A DNA stretch of 13,190 nt from Candidatus Solibacter sp. (GCA_026394025.1 JAPKZC010000120.1:1-13190); one strand, 5' to 3'; positions 1 to 7,474 are shown, counted from the stretch's first letter. The notes: a model not told the origin generated them from the sequence alone. Made by a program: numbers and translations.

Positions 1-2
1 TC

Positions 3-59
3 TCCAACCGATTGACCAAAATCATCGCTAAGGCTCGCAAACTCAACCCCGCTGGATAA
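3..59 (+). CDS. 3' end of an unidentified gene (partial)
   Basis: Reading frame 3 is open from the window edge and encodes the tail SNRLTKIIAKARKLNPAG before a TAA at 57-59. The tail is basic and lysine/arginine-rich. Too little is present to name a family, and the frame could be open by chance, because 18 codons is short. It is listed because the next gene runs toward it on the other strand, leaving 194 bases (60-253) between the two stops. That is the usual arrangement for two convergent genes. Confidence 0.4.
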   Translation, partial: SNRLTKIIAKARKLNPAG

Positions 60-253
60 CGGGCAGAGATTGGCCGGATAAACGCGCGACGATGAGATCT
101 CCGCTACCGACGATAGATCCTCCCTGACGCCGTAGCGGTCAGAAGGGCCGATTGTTGTTACGAGACTCACCAGGAACCCACAGCCGCCGACTCAGAGCGT
201 ACTCCGGTCGCGGCTCGGATTGGGGCAACGCGCGTCGGCAGGCGGTGCGTCCC
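60..253. other. Convergent intergenic region with a weak inverted repeat
   Basis: This stretch lies between the stop of the partial plus-strand gene and the stop of the DUF4159 gene. I see no convincing gene here. A 7-bp inverted repeat, CCGCTAC (101-107) and GTAGCGG (132-138), has a 24-nt loop and no T-run, so it is at best a weak terminator candidate. Confidence 0.3.
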
Positions 254-1070
254 TCAGTGCGTCATGGAGTAGATCAGGTAGTTGAGGCCATAGCGGTAGG
301 CCAGGGTGGTCATGGCTTCGGGGTAGTCCGGAGAATCGGCATATTCCCAGGCATCGCCGACATCAGTATTGAAATTGACGGCGACCACCATGCGGTTTTT
401 ATCGTCGAAGATGGCGCGCCAGGCTGGGGCGGTGCCTTCGGGTTGCTGCACAGTGATGCCGCCACCCGGGCCGCGGCGTAAATGGCGTGTGCCGGGGATC
501 CAGGTGAGGTCCTTCTCCTCGATATCGTAGAGCACGTGCATCACGCTATCGCTGTGCGCCAAGTCTACGATGGGGCGGTTGGGAAGCACCCGATCCATGG
601 TGAGGCGGAAGATCTCCCACTGCTCCGGCCCCCAGAAATCGTCAACCACCAGGTAGCCCCCACGCAGCAGGAATTCGCGTAGACATTTGATTTCGGCATC
701 GCTCAATCCCCACCATCCGGTTTGGGTAGCGTAGATCCAGGGATAGTCGAACAGGTGGGGATCGGTGAGCCGCAGGTGGCGCGGATCACCCGTGTGTATG
801 CGGGTGAGGCGGCGTACGCCCATGGAGAAGTGCTGGTCGGCATCGGGCCAATCCACCATCCACCAACCGTTTCCGGTAGCGCCTCGCGAGGCGAATCCGA
901 AGCCGCGGTGGAATTGCGGCAGATCGGTATACTCGGCGCGAATGAAATGAAATTCGCCGCCGGTGGGGAACTCGGGGCGCGGATCGTTGTCGCCATGGCG
1001 GGATGCCGCCGCCGAATCGCTGGGCAAGCGCGGCGAGAGAAACCACTACAACCAGCACGCCGAGACGCAT
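254..1070 (-). CDS. DUF4159-domain exported protein, apparently frameshifted after the signal peptide
   Basis: The mature part, read from about 1020 down to 254, matches my memory of acidobacterial DUF4159 proteins. It has an N-terminal segment EFHFIRAEYTDLP, then WWMVDWPDADQHF, then LREFLLRGGYLVVDDFWGP, and later DSVMHVLYDI. The function is unknown. The frame that holds the mature domain has no ATG and a stop at 1046-1048, so its only start is a TTG at 1027 without a ribosome-binding site. A much better start is the ATG at 1070, preceded by AGAAGGAG with 7-nt spacing and encoding a good signal peptide (MRLGVLVVVVSLAALAQ), but it lies in another frame. Dropping one base near 1000-1002 would join the two into ...RFGGGIRHGDNDP..., which reads naturally. 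The gene is therefore probably a frameshifted copy or carries a sequencing error. It is third in an operon, 15 nt after the HXXSHH gene. Confidence 0.8.
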
Positions 1071-1077
1071 GCGCCCG

Positions 1078-1085
1078 CTCCTTCT
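1078..1085 (-). promoter_or_regulatory. Ribosome-binding site of the DUF4159 gene
   Basis: AGAAGGAG on the minus strand sits 7 nt before the ATG at 1070. It decides that start over the TTG at 1027, which has no such site, and so exposes the frame conflict in this gene. Confidence 0.65.
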
Positions 1086-2426
1086 TTACGTCAGATCAAG
1101 GCCATCGATTCTGCCGGTGGAATCGCCGAAGTGATCGGTCTGAACGCCCATGCGGTCCATCATGCCGAGGAAGAGGTTGCACATGGGAGTTTCCTTGCGA
1201 TAGACCACGCGGCGGCCGGTCTTGATAGTCTTGCCGGCGCTCCCCGCGATCAACGTGGGGAGGTCTTCGTGCGCGTGCCGGTTGCCGTCGGAGAGCCCGG
1301 CGCCGTAAACGATCATGGAGTTATCAAGCAGCGTGCCGTCGCCTTCCTTGATCGACTTCAGCTTCTCCACCCATCCCGCGAACTGCTTCATGTGGTAGCA
1401 GTTGATCTGCGCCACCTTTTCCATCAAATCGGCTTGATTGCGATGGTGGGTGAGCGGATGGTGGCCGTCTGGAATGCCGATCTCGCGGTAGGCGCGCGAA
1501 GTGCCTTCATGGGTGACCAGGAAAGTCATGACGCGCGTCAGGTCGGCCTGAAACGCGATGGTCATCATGTCGGTCATCAGCTTGAAGTGCTCGGCGAAAT
1601 CGGCCGGCACTCCGTAAGGCTTCTCCATGCGCGGATCGATCCGCGCGTTGTCCTTCTCAGCCCTTTCAAGCTGCCGCTCCACTTCGCGAATCGAGGAAAG
1701 GTATTCGTCGAGCTTGCGGCGATCGGTGGGACCGAGGCCGCTTTCGAGTTTCCTGGTGTCTTCGGTGACGAAATCCAGAATGCTGCGCCGGTACTTCGCT
1801 TCGCGCACGCGCGCTTCCGGACTCAGCACCACACCGTTGCCGAACAGGCGTTCGAAGAGCGCCCGCGGGTCGAGGATGGGCGGCAACGGCTGGGTCTCGC
1901 TGCGCCAGGCCAGGTTGTTGGTGTACGCACAGGAGTAACCGGAGTCGCAGTCGCCCGATTGGCGCGCGTCCTCCAGACCGATTTCGAGCGAAGGGAAGCG
2001 CGTCTGCCCGCCCACCTTGTTGGCGACGATCTGGTCCATGGAAACGCCGGCCTTGATATCCACCGTGCTCTTCTTGACCTGGATGCCGGTGAGGTAACTG
2101 CCGCAGCAACGCCCATGATCGCCGGCGCCATCGAGCAGCGCGCGCCCGGTGTTGTGGGTCAGGTTACCGAGCATGAGGATGTCGTCCTTGAACGGCTCCA
2201 GAGGCTTGAGGATACGCGGAAGTTCGGCGAGCGGCCCCTCGTAGTCCGGGTTCCAGTAGCGCATGTCGATGCCGTTTGGCACGTAGACAAACGCCATGCG
2301 GACGGGCGGCTTGCCGGTGGCCGGCGCGGCAAACGCGGGCACCATGGCATCCAGAAACGGCAGGGCGACGGCGGTCCCCATGCCGCGCAGGAAAGCGCGC
2401 CTGGGAATTGATTTGCGAGTCATCAT
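1086..2426 (-). CDS. HXXSHH (DUF1552) family exported protein with Tat signal
   Basis: The 446-residue protein begins with a twin-arginine signal (SIPRRAFLRG at residues 6-15, then a hydrophobic stretch to about residue 34), so it is probably exported folded by the Tat system. The body matches the DUF1552 family: MAFVYVPNGIDMRYWNP near 44-60, GDHGRCCGSYLTG near 102-114, and a late block around DNSMIVYGAGLSDGN (368-382) followed by HAHEDLP. The family is named for an HxxSHH motif. Here it reads HPLTHH (residues 323-328), with threonine in place of serine. No activity is established. The family regularly occurs beside DUF1592/DUF1588 proteins, as here, which suggests one complex or pathway. The ATG at 2426 overlaps the upstream stop as ATGA, and a second ATG follows directly. 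GAGGGG lies about 10 nt upstream. Confidence 0.9.
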   Translation of the reverse strand: MMTRKSIPRRAFLRGMGTAVALPFLDAMVPAFAAPATGKPPVRMAFVYVPNGIDMRYWNPDYEGPLAELPRILKPLEPFKDDILMLGNLTHNTGRALLDGAGDHGRCCGSYLTGIQVKKSTVDIKAGVSMDQIVANKVGGQTRFPSLEIGLEDARQSGDCDSGYSCAYTNNLAWRSETQPLPPILDPRALFERLFGNGVVLSPEARVREAKYRRSILDFVTEDTRKLESGLGPTDRRKLDEYLSSIREVERQLERAEKDNARIDPRMEKPYGVPADFAEHFKLMTDMMTIAFQADLTRVMTFLVTHEGTSRAYREIGIPDGHHPLTHHRNQADLMEKVAQINCYHMKQFAGWVEKLKSIKEGDGTLLDNSMIVYGAGLSDGNRHAHEDLPTLIAGSAGKTIKTGRRVVYRKETPMCNLFLGMMDRMGVQTDHFGDSTGRIDGLDLT

Positions 2427-4696
2427 GGCTGTTGTTCCCCTCTTCGCGATTGAAATGGCAGACTGCGTACGATCTCGAATATCAACCGCTGAAACCCGTA
2501 GCCGGAGGCGGCCAGGTTGCGATCGATCTCATCCACCGTACGCCGGTCATAAGATCCCAGTCCTCTGCCTAAAGAGTACGTCAACATCTTCTCCACGATG
2601 CATCGGGAGAACTGGGGCAATTGGGTCTTGAGCACGGTGCGCATTTCGCCAGGAGTGGCAAAGCTGCTTCCGTTGGGCAGTGTGCCGGAGGAATCAACGG
2701 AGAATTTCCCGTCCATGGTGCGCCACTTGCCGATGCCGTCGTAGTTCTCCAGGCCAAAGCCCAGCGGGTCCATCTTGTTGTGGCAGGATGCGCACATGGC
2801 GTCGGCGCGGTGTTTCTCCATCTGCTGCCGCAGGGACGCGGAGGCGCCCACGGCGGCTTCATCGAGCGCCGGAACATCGGGTGGAGGTGGCGGCGGCGGG
2901 CTGCCAAGTATGTTATTCAGAATGTACTTTCCGCGGATCACGACACTGGTGCGCGTCGGGTAGCTCGAAACCGTCAGCACGCTGGCGTGGCTCAGAATGC
3001 CACCGCGCTGAGTGGTGGCGAGATCGACCTTGCGGAAGTCCTGCCCCTTCACGCCTTCGATGCCGTAGTGTTTGGCCAGCCGCTCATTGAGAAATGTGTA
3101 GCGGGCATCGAGGAATTCGCTGAGGGGGCGGTTCTCACGCAGGATGGCGTCGAAGAAGAGGCGGGTCTCCTGCCTCATGGCGTCGCGCAGTTCGGGACTC
3201 CAGTCCGGGAACTTCTGGGGATCGGGTTTGACCACGTCGAGGTTGCGCAGTTCCAGCCACTGGCCAGCGAAGTTGTCGGCGAGCGCGGCACTGCGCGGGT
3301 CGGCGAGCATGCGCTTCACCTGGGCATCCAACGTATCGCCGGCGCGCAGTTTCCCTGCCTCCGCGAGCGCGAGCAGCTCGTCGTCCGGCATCGAGCTCCA
3401 CAGAAAGTAGCTGAGGCGCGATGCCAGTTCGAGATCGGTGACGGCGTGCGCCGTGGAGGCGTCGAGCGGGTTGGCATCGCGCTCAATGCGGAAGAGGAAG
3501 TGGGGGGAGACCAGCATCGCCTGAAGGGCCAGTTGAATTCCCTGTTCGGTGGTTTGCCCGCTGGCCTTCGCCATGGCGACGAACTTGAGGAGCGATGCGG
3601 TTTCAGCCTTGGCGACCGGGCGTCGCCAGGCGTGGTGCGCCAGGTTGGCGACGATCTTCTCGACGCAGGCAGCTCCGGAATTCGGATCGCAAATGAAGAT
3701 CTTCGCGCGGCTGGGCTGTGGGGTCTTGGGAACGTAAGGGCCGATGAAGGTGATGGAATCCACGAACTTGTTCTTCTTGCGATCGTAGGCGTCCCTGGCG
3801 CTGAGGCCCTTGACGAACTCGTCATCGACGAAGGCTGCGCGGAAGACGTGATCGCCCTCGGGGAGGAAGAGCCGCATCTGCTCTTCGGAGTAGGGATCGA
3901 AGTAGACCAGCTTCGATGGCTTGGTCTCGACGGGCATTGAGTTGAGCAGCTTGCCGTCCATCCAGAAGGCCAGTGTGACCGGCTTGGCGTCGGCCGTGCG
4001 CTCACCCTGGAGACCGAAGCGGACGATGTACTCGCCGTCGAACTCGATGCGGCCCTTGGCCTCGATGGAGCTGAAATCGACGCGGCGGATTTTCTTATCT
4101 TTGTTGGCGTACTGGGCTTCGAGCGGTTTGGGAAGTGGGTCGGCGCCGACGGCGCGCGATGCGATCCTGCCGGCGGCGGCAAGGTAGTGCTCCATCAGGA
4201 CGGGCGAGATGGTGAGGACGTCGCCAATGTTGTCGAAGCCGTTACCAAGATCGTCGGTGGGGAAGCTCTGCTCGGCGTGGAATTCGACGGCGAGAAGATC
4301 GCGGATGGTGTTGGAGTACTCGCCGCGGTTGAGGCGGCGGGCGGTGACGCGGCCGGGATCGGGTTTGAGGTTGCGGTCGGCCCTGTCGAACTCGTCCCGC
4401 AGGTATTGGATGACGGCATTCATCTGCGCCGGGCGCGGAATGCCCTTGGGGGGCATCTCACCGGAGCGCATCTTGCGCAGAATGATGTCCCAACCATCGC
4501 GGCTTTTGGTCAGCGATGCGGATTGGGTGAATTGCGCGATGTTCATCCCACCGGACGCGAGGTTTTGGTTGTGACAGGGGGTGCAAGTTGAGGTGAGGAT
4601 CGGGACGACGGTCTTTTCAAAGGTCGGAGTGTCGGCGGCCGGCAGGGCGGCACACACAAATAGCATTAGCGTGACGTTTCGGAATCCCCAGCCCAT
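2423..4696 (-). CDS. DUF1592/DUF1588/DUF1585-type exported protein with two CxxCH motifs
   Basis: The 757-residue protein has a signal peptide (1-21). An N-terminal cytochrome-c-like segment carries CTPCH (38-42), with MPPKG near 81-85 as a possible axial methionine. The known multidomain order follows: DUF1587 (RLNRGEYSNTIRDLL, 121-135), a middle region probably binding or scaffolding (about 205-320), DUF1595 (about 344-400), DUF1592 (about 422-550), DUF1588 (about 562-660, with a poly-proline run at 600-606 and CASCH at 635-639), and DUF1585 (about 675-747). Such proteins are common in Acidobacteria and Planctomycetes and are generally annotated as unknown-function periplasmic cytochrome-like proteins. 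Two CxxCH motifs could hold two covalent haems, but this is inferred. It is the first gene of the minus-strand operon. Its ATG at 4696 is preceded by AGAGGG about 9 nt upstream. Confidence 0.92.
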   Translation of the reverse strand: MGWGFRNVTLMLFVCAALPAADTPTFEKTVVPILTSTCTPCHNQNLASGGMNIAQFTQSASLTKSRDGWDIILRKMRSGEMPPKGIPRPAQMNAVIQYLRDEFDRADRNLKPDPGRVTARRLNRGEYSNTIRDLLAVEFHAEQSFPTDDLGNGFDNIGDVLTISPVLMEHYLAAAGRIASRAVGADPLPKPLEAQYANKDKKIRRVDFSSIEAKGRIEFDGEYIVRFGLQGERTADAKPVTLAFWMDGKLLNSMPVETKPSKLVYFDPYSEEQMRLFLPEGDHVFRAAFVDDEFVKGLSARDAYDRKKNKFVDSITFIGPYVPKTPQPSRAKIFICDPNSGAACVEKIVANLAHHAWRRPVAKAETASLLKFVAMAKASGQTTEQGIQLALQAMLVSPHFLFRIERDANPLDASTAHAVTDLELASRLSYFLWSSMPDDELLALAEAGKLRAGDTLDAQVKRMLADPRSAALADNFAGQWLELRNLDVVKPDPQKFPDWSPELRDAMRQETRLFFDAILRENRPLSEFLDARYTFLNERLAKHYGIEGVKGQDFRKVDLATTQRGGILSHASVLTVSSYPTRTSVVIRGKYILNNILGSPPPPPPPDVPALDEAAVGASASLRQQMEKHRADAMCASCHNKMDPLGFGLENYDGIGKWRTMDGKFSVDSSGTLPNGSSFATPGEMRTVLKTQLPQFSRCIVEKMLTYSLGRGLGSYDRRTVDEIDRNLAASGYGFQRLIFEIVRSLPFQSRRGEQQP

Positions 4697-4719
4697 TTAT
4701 GGAAACCCTCTTTCAGTTG

Positions 4720-4730
4720 ATACTGAGTAT
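4720..4730. promoter_or_regulatory. Palindrome ATACTgAGTAT before the cytochrome/HXXSHH operon
   Basis: Two perfect 5-bp arms around one base lie 24 bp upstream of the ATG at 4696, in the expected untranslated leader or promoter. It could be an operator. It is short enough to occur by chance. Confidence 0.25.
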
Positions 4731-4830
4731 TAGGAGGATTTTACCGCATTGGGGGGGCAGAGAGCCAGAAGCATTGTGGAGAGAATCCGCCGGCGGAGCG
4801 GGCGCAGTACCGGGAAAACACCAAATCAGA

Positions 4831-4863
4831 TTGACGGTACTGGTAGTACTGATGGTACTATGA
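4831..4863 (+). repeat. Three tandem 9-bp repeats with GTAC cores, preceded by TTGACG
   Basis: The units are GTACTGGTA (4837-4845), GTACTGATG (4846-4854) and GTACTATGA (4855-4863), so GTACT recurs exactly every 9 bp. GTAC is itself a palindrome. TTGACG (4831-4836), which resembles a -35 element, adjoins the first unit, and TACTAT or GATAAT near the last could serve as a -10. A repeated, helically phased motif laid over a promoter-like segment suggests an operator for cooperative binding of a regulator. Neither the regulator nor the direction of control can be read from the sequence. Confidence 0.5.
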
Positions 4864-5055
4864 GATAATCGCTCTCGATCGGGCGTATGTGAGCCTGAGA
4901 TCGGTGCTGATCGGCACGGAGACTTTTTGTTGTACCTTCCGAAGTGTGCGACGATAGCAGCCTAGTACCCTGTTGCGCCCATACGCCTAGGTTTGTCACC
5001 GGCCCGCTGTATTGAGAACTTGGGAACGGACAGGTTGTTGTGTCAGCAGTTGAAC

Positions 5056-5063
5056 GGGGGGGG
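5056..5063 (+). promoter_or_regulatory. Eight-G tract serving as ribosome-binding site of the PEP-CTERM gene
   Basis: A run of eight G ends 4 nt before the GTG at 5068. It can pair with the anti-Shine-Dalgarno sequence (with G-U pairs) and favours GTG 5068 over TTG 4993 and ATG 5089. The ATG is preceded by AGGA with no usable spacing. A homopolymer of this length may also be unstable. Confidence 0.45.
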
Positions 5064-5067
5064 ATTA

Positions 5068-5730
5068 GTGTATCAATTGAGACCAGGAATGTGGTTCGTG
5101 GGCGCTGTTTTTGCCCTGGCTACGACCGTGCAGGCAGCGACAATCATCAGCAACGGAGCGCCTGACCACACCGGCACCGCTTACGGGGCCAATATGAGTG
5201 AGCTGCTGGTAGCTGAGGACTTCACCCTGGCTGGAACGTTTGATATCTCGAACATCCGGTTTTGGAGTCTTCAGTTGGCGGCGGCCGACTACCGGGGATC
5301 CGCCTACTGGGCCATCTTCGACGACAATGCCGGGACTCCCGGTTCCATCCTGCAGGGCAATGTCGCCGCCACGGTTGCAGCTGCGGCCACCGGCTTTGCG
5401 ACGGGATTCGGCTATGCCGAGTATGTCTTCAACATCCCCGTATCGTTCCAATTAACGGCGGGTACCTACTGGCTGGCGCTGCATAACGGCGCCATTTCCG
5501 ATGGTACAGCCGCGGAGATGTTGTGGTCCAATTCGGCCACGGGAGGTGGCTTGGCGGGCGTCTATACGGATGTTCCGCTTGCGGCTCCTCCGATATGGAT
5601 CGAGGTCGGTCAGGAGGGTGCGTTCCTGCTGGAAGGGTCTGCCCCTACCAGCGAGGTACCCGAGCCAGGCACAGTGATCTTGCTCGCCGGCGGACTCGTC
5701 TTCGGTGCGTACCTGCGGCGTAAACGTTAA
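5068..5730 (+). CDS. PEP-CTERM sorting-domain exported protein
   Basis: From GTG 5068 the product has 220 residues. Residues 1-23 form a signal peptide (MYQLRPGMWFVGAVFALATTVQA), with cleavage likely before ATI. The C-terminus is a textbook PEP-CTERM tripartite signal: VPEPGT (197-202), a hydrophobic helix, and the basic end RRKR. Such proteins are recognised by an exosortase (none is in this window) and processed at the cell envelope, often in species that make extracellular polysaccharide. The middle part is rich in beta-forming and small residues (AIFDDNAGTPGSIL, LTAGTYWLALHNG). It resembles the jelly-roll-like modules of secreted proteins, but I cannot assign a family. A TTG at 4993 in the same frame would add 25 residues ahead of the signal peptide, which makes no sense for export, so it was rejected. 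The next gene starts 28 nt after the stop, which suggests co-transcription. Confidence 0.88.
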   Translation: MYQLRPGMWFVGAVFALATTVQAATIISNGAPDHTGTAYGANMSELLVAEDFTLAGTFDISNIRFWSLQLAAADYRGSAYWAIFDDNAGTPGSILQGNVAATVAAAATGFATGFGYAEYVFNIPVSFQLTAGTYWLALHNGAISDGTAAEMLWSNSATGGGLAGVYTDVPLAAPPIWIEVGQEGAFLLEGSAPTSEVPEPGTVILLAGGLVFGAYLRRKR

Positions 5731-5758
5731 TCAGTTGATCAGTCAGGTAAGGGAAGAA

Positions 5759-7447
5759 ATGATGCGCAAGCTTCTTTACGGTTTCCTGTTTGCGGCGGTT
5801 GCCGCATCCGCACAAGTGTCGGGCCCGATCGTCACCAACGCCTCCGTGATGGCGGTTTCTCCCACGTTGGAAGACATCGGCCGCCTTGGCCAGACCAATC
5901 TCTTTCAGACCGATGGCGGGTACGTGGAACGCAATCATTACAGGCCCAAGGTGGTCGTGCCGCCGAGTGGGCTGTCTGCCGTGCCCTTGGCGCCCGCGCC
6001 TCTGGTGAGTGTCGCGGCCGACACCCCGTACAATCAAACGGCGAATTTCCAGCCGCTCGGGGTAACGATTTCGACGAACTTTGAGGCCCTTGGCGTAGGT
6101 ACGCCGGGCTACTCGGTCACCGGCGCTCCGCCCGACACCACCATGGGTGTAAGCCCCACGCAGATCGTCCAGTGGGTCAACAGCCACATAGCGGTTTACG
6201 ATAAGGCGGGAACTCCTCTGCTGGCTGCTCCCGGGTTTATCGCCGGCAATGTGATTTGGAGCGCACTTCCGGCGGGGAGTCTCTGTAGATCTTTCAATCG
6301 CGGCGACCCATTGGTGCAATATGATCGGATTGCGGGCCGCTGGATTCTATCCCAGTTCGCCTTCAACGGCACTTTTGCGCAGAATGCGCAGTGCTTTGCT
6401 GTTTCCACTACAAGCAGCGCACTCGGATCTTATAACCTGTACGAGTTCAGTTTTGGCGGCGTCCTTCCGGATTACGGCAAACTTGGCGTATGGCCCGATG
6501 CTTACTACATGTCGTACAACATGTTCACGACTGGATCGACGTTCTCCGACGGGCGCGCCTGCGCCTACGACCGGACGGCCATGCTGGCGGGCGGTCCAGC
6601 CACCTCAGTTTGCTTCGAGAGTCCCGACGACTTCAGTTTCTTACCGGCGGATTTCGACGGGACGAACCTGCCTCCCGCCGGTTCACCCAACTATTACATC
6701 AGCTGGAACTACTACAACGTCTTCGCGCCATACACCATGCAATTGAGGAAATTCGTGGCGAACTTCGCGACTCCCGCGAATTCCAGTTTCACCGATGGAT
6801 TTGGCGGCGGTAATCTCTCGTTCGTAGGGTTCAATATGGATGCAGCAACCAAGGCTGCCTGCAACGATGGGGCCACTAATCTTACCTGCGTGCCGCAGTT
6901 GGGCACTACCCAGCGGTTAGATACTCTTGCCGACCGCCAGATGTACCGTTTGGTTTACCGCAACTTCGGCACTCACGAAGCGCTGCTCTTCACACAGAGC
7001 GTGGACACCAACGAAACCAGCGTGTTGCAGGCACAGTTACGGTGGTGGGAAATCCGCAACCCGGGCGCGAACCCTCCGGTGGTTTTCCAGAACAGCACCT
7101 ACAAACCGGACGCCACTTTCCGTTGGATGAGTTCAGCCGCATTCGATAGACTGGGCAACATCGGCATCGGCTTCTCGGCGTCGTCTTCGACTATGAATCC
7201 GGCAATTCGGATCGCCGGCCGGCGGCGCACGGATCCCGTTAACTTGCTGCGCACCGAACAACTCGTGCAGGCGGGCGCGGGCAGCCAGGGACTGTCCCTG
7301 AATCGTTGGGGTGATTACTCGACGATGCAGGTTGACCCACAGGACGATTGCAAGCTCTGGTATACGACGCAGTATATCGGCGCCAATGGAACTTTCAACT
7401 GGCGCACGAAGATCGCCGGATTCAAATTTCCGAATTGCGTCCCATAG
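5759..7447 (+). CDS. Large secreted protein of unknown function with eight cysteines
   Basis: The 562-residue product starts with a signal peptide (MMRKLLYGFLFAAVAASAQ, residues 1-19). The start ATG at 5759, or the adjacent one at 5762, follows AAGGGAAG. The mature chain has blocks seen in uncharacterised secreted bacterial proteins: PPDTTMGVSPTQIVQWVNSH (124-143), AVYDKAG, GDPLVQYDRIAGRWILSQF (182-200), and, near the end, RWGDYSTMQVDPQDD (516-530). Repeated tryptophan/aspartate/glycine-rich stretches suggest a beta-propeller-like fold, which is my inference. Eight cysteines (176, 212, 268, 285, 368, 377, 531, 560) would allow four disulfides outside the cytoplasm. It has no PEP-CTERM, LPxTG or type 9 tail that I can see, and no catalytic motif I recognise. 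Lying 28 nt behind the PEP-CTERM gene and followed by a hairpin, it is probably the last gene of a two-gene operon. Confidence 0.85.
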   Translation: MMRKLLYGFLFAAVAASAQVSGPIVTNASVMAVSPTLEDIGRLGQTNLFQTDGGYVERNHYRPKVVVPPSGLSAVPLAPAPLVSVAADTPYNQTANFQPLGVTISTNFEALGVGTPGYSVTGAPPDTTMGVSPTQIVQWVNSHIAVYDKAGTPLLAAPGFIAGNVIWSALPAGSLCRSFNRGDPLVQYDRIAGRWILSQFAFNGTFAQNAQCFAVSTTSSALGSYNLYEFSFGGVLPDYGKLGVWPDAYYMSYNMFTTGSTFSDGRACAYDRTAMLAGGPATSVCFESPDDFSFLPADFDGTNLPPAGSPNYYISWNYYNVFAPYTMQLRKFVANFATPANSSFTDGFGGGNLSFVGFNMDAATKAACNDGATNLTCVPQLGTTQRLDTLADRQMYRLVYRNFGTHEALLFTQSVDTNETSVLQAQLRWWEIRNPGANPPVVFQNSTYKPDATFRWMSSAAFDRLGNIGIGFSASSSTMNPAIRIAGRRRTDPVNLLRTEQLVQAGAGSQGLSLNRWGDYSTMQVDPQDDCKLWYTTQYIGANGTFNWRTKIAGFKFPNCVP

Positions 7448-7474
7448 CCCTGTGAACTAGTAAAATTGTAAGTT

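Larger units (their letters stand above)
4697..5067. promoter_or_regulatory. Divergent control region between two operons
   Basis: These 371 bases separate divergently read genes and must hold the start signals of both. Visible elements are a palindrome ATACTgAGTAT (4720-4730) 24 bases before the minus-strand ATG, a run of seven G (4751-4757), and TTGACG (4831-4836) leading into three 9-bp repeats with GTAC cores. GATAAT (4864-4869) follows, and further isolated GTAC sites lie at 4807, 4932 and 4965. No -35/-10 pair has ideal spacing; TTGACG with TACTAT (4856-4861) gives 19 bp. A TTG at 4993 would extend the plus-strand gene by 25 codons but lacks a ribosome-binding site. I see no RNA gene. 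Confidence 0.5.

Noticed and set aside
963..2411. Long plus-strand open frame (482 codons) opposite the HXXSHH gene
   Set aside because: It is antisense to a clearly recognised family with a Tat signal. The product is low-complexity, rich in H, R, A and G with no domain, and is explained by GC-rich codon structure.
2880..2902. Poly-proline run in the DUF1588 region as a sequencing artefact or unstable repeat
   Set aside because: The codons are mixed (GGT, GGA and GGC on the plus strand), the frame is intact through it, and a proline-rich linker at this place is usual in the family.
2621..3940. Plus-strand open frame (439 codons) opposite the DUF1592/DUF1588 gene
   Set aside because: It is a shadow of the conserved minus-strand gene, with no signal, motif or ribosome-binding site of its own.
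4837..4863. Repeat array as a CRISPR or plasmid iteron
   Set aside because: There are only three contiguous 9-bp units without spacers, and no Cas, replication or partition gene is nearby.
4899..4930. GTGC-TGATCG-GCAC hairpin followed by TTTTT as a terminator
   Set aside because: The stem is only 4 bp and no transcript is known to end here. It is more likely chance within the divergent control region.
4993..5067. TTG start extending the PEP-CTERM protein by 25 residues
   Set aside because: It has no ribosome-binding site, and it would bury the signal peptide behind 25 polar residues.
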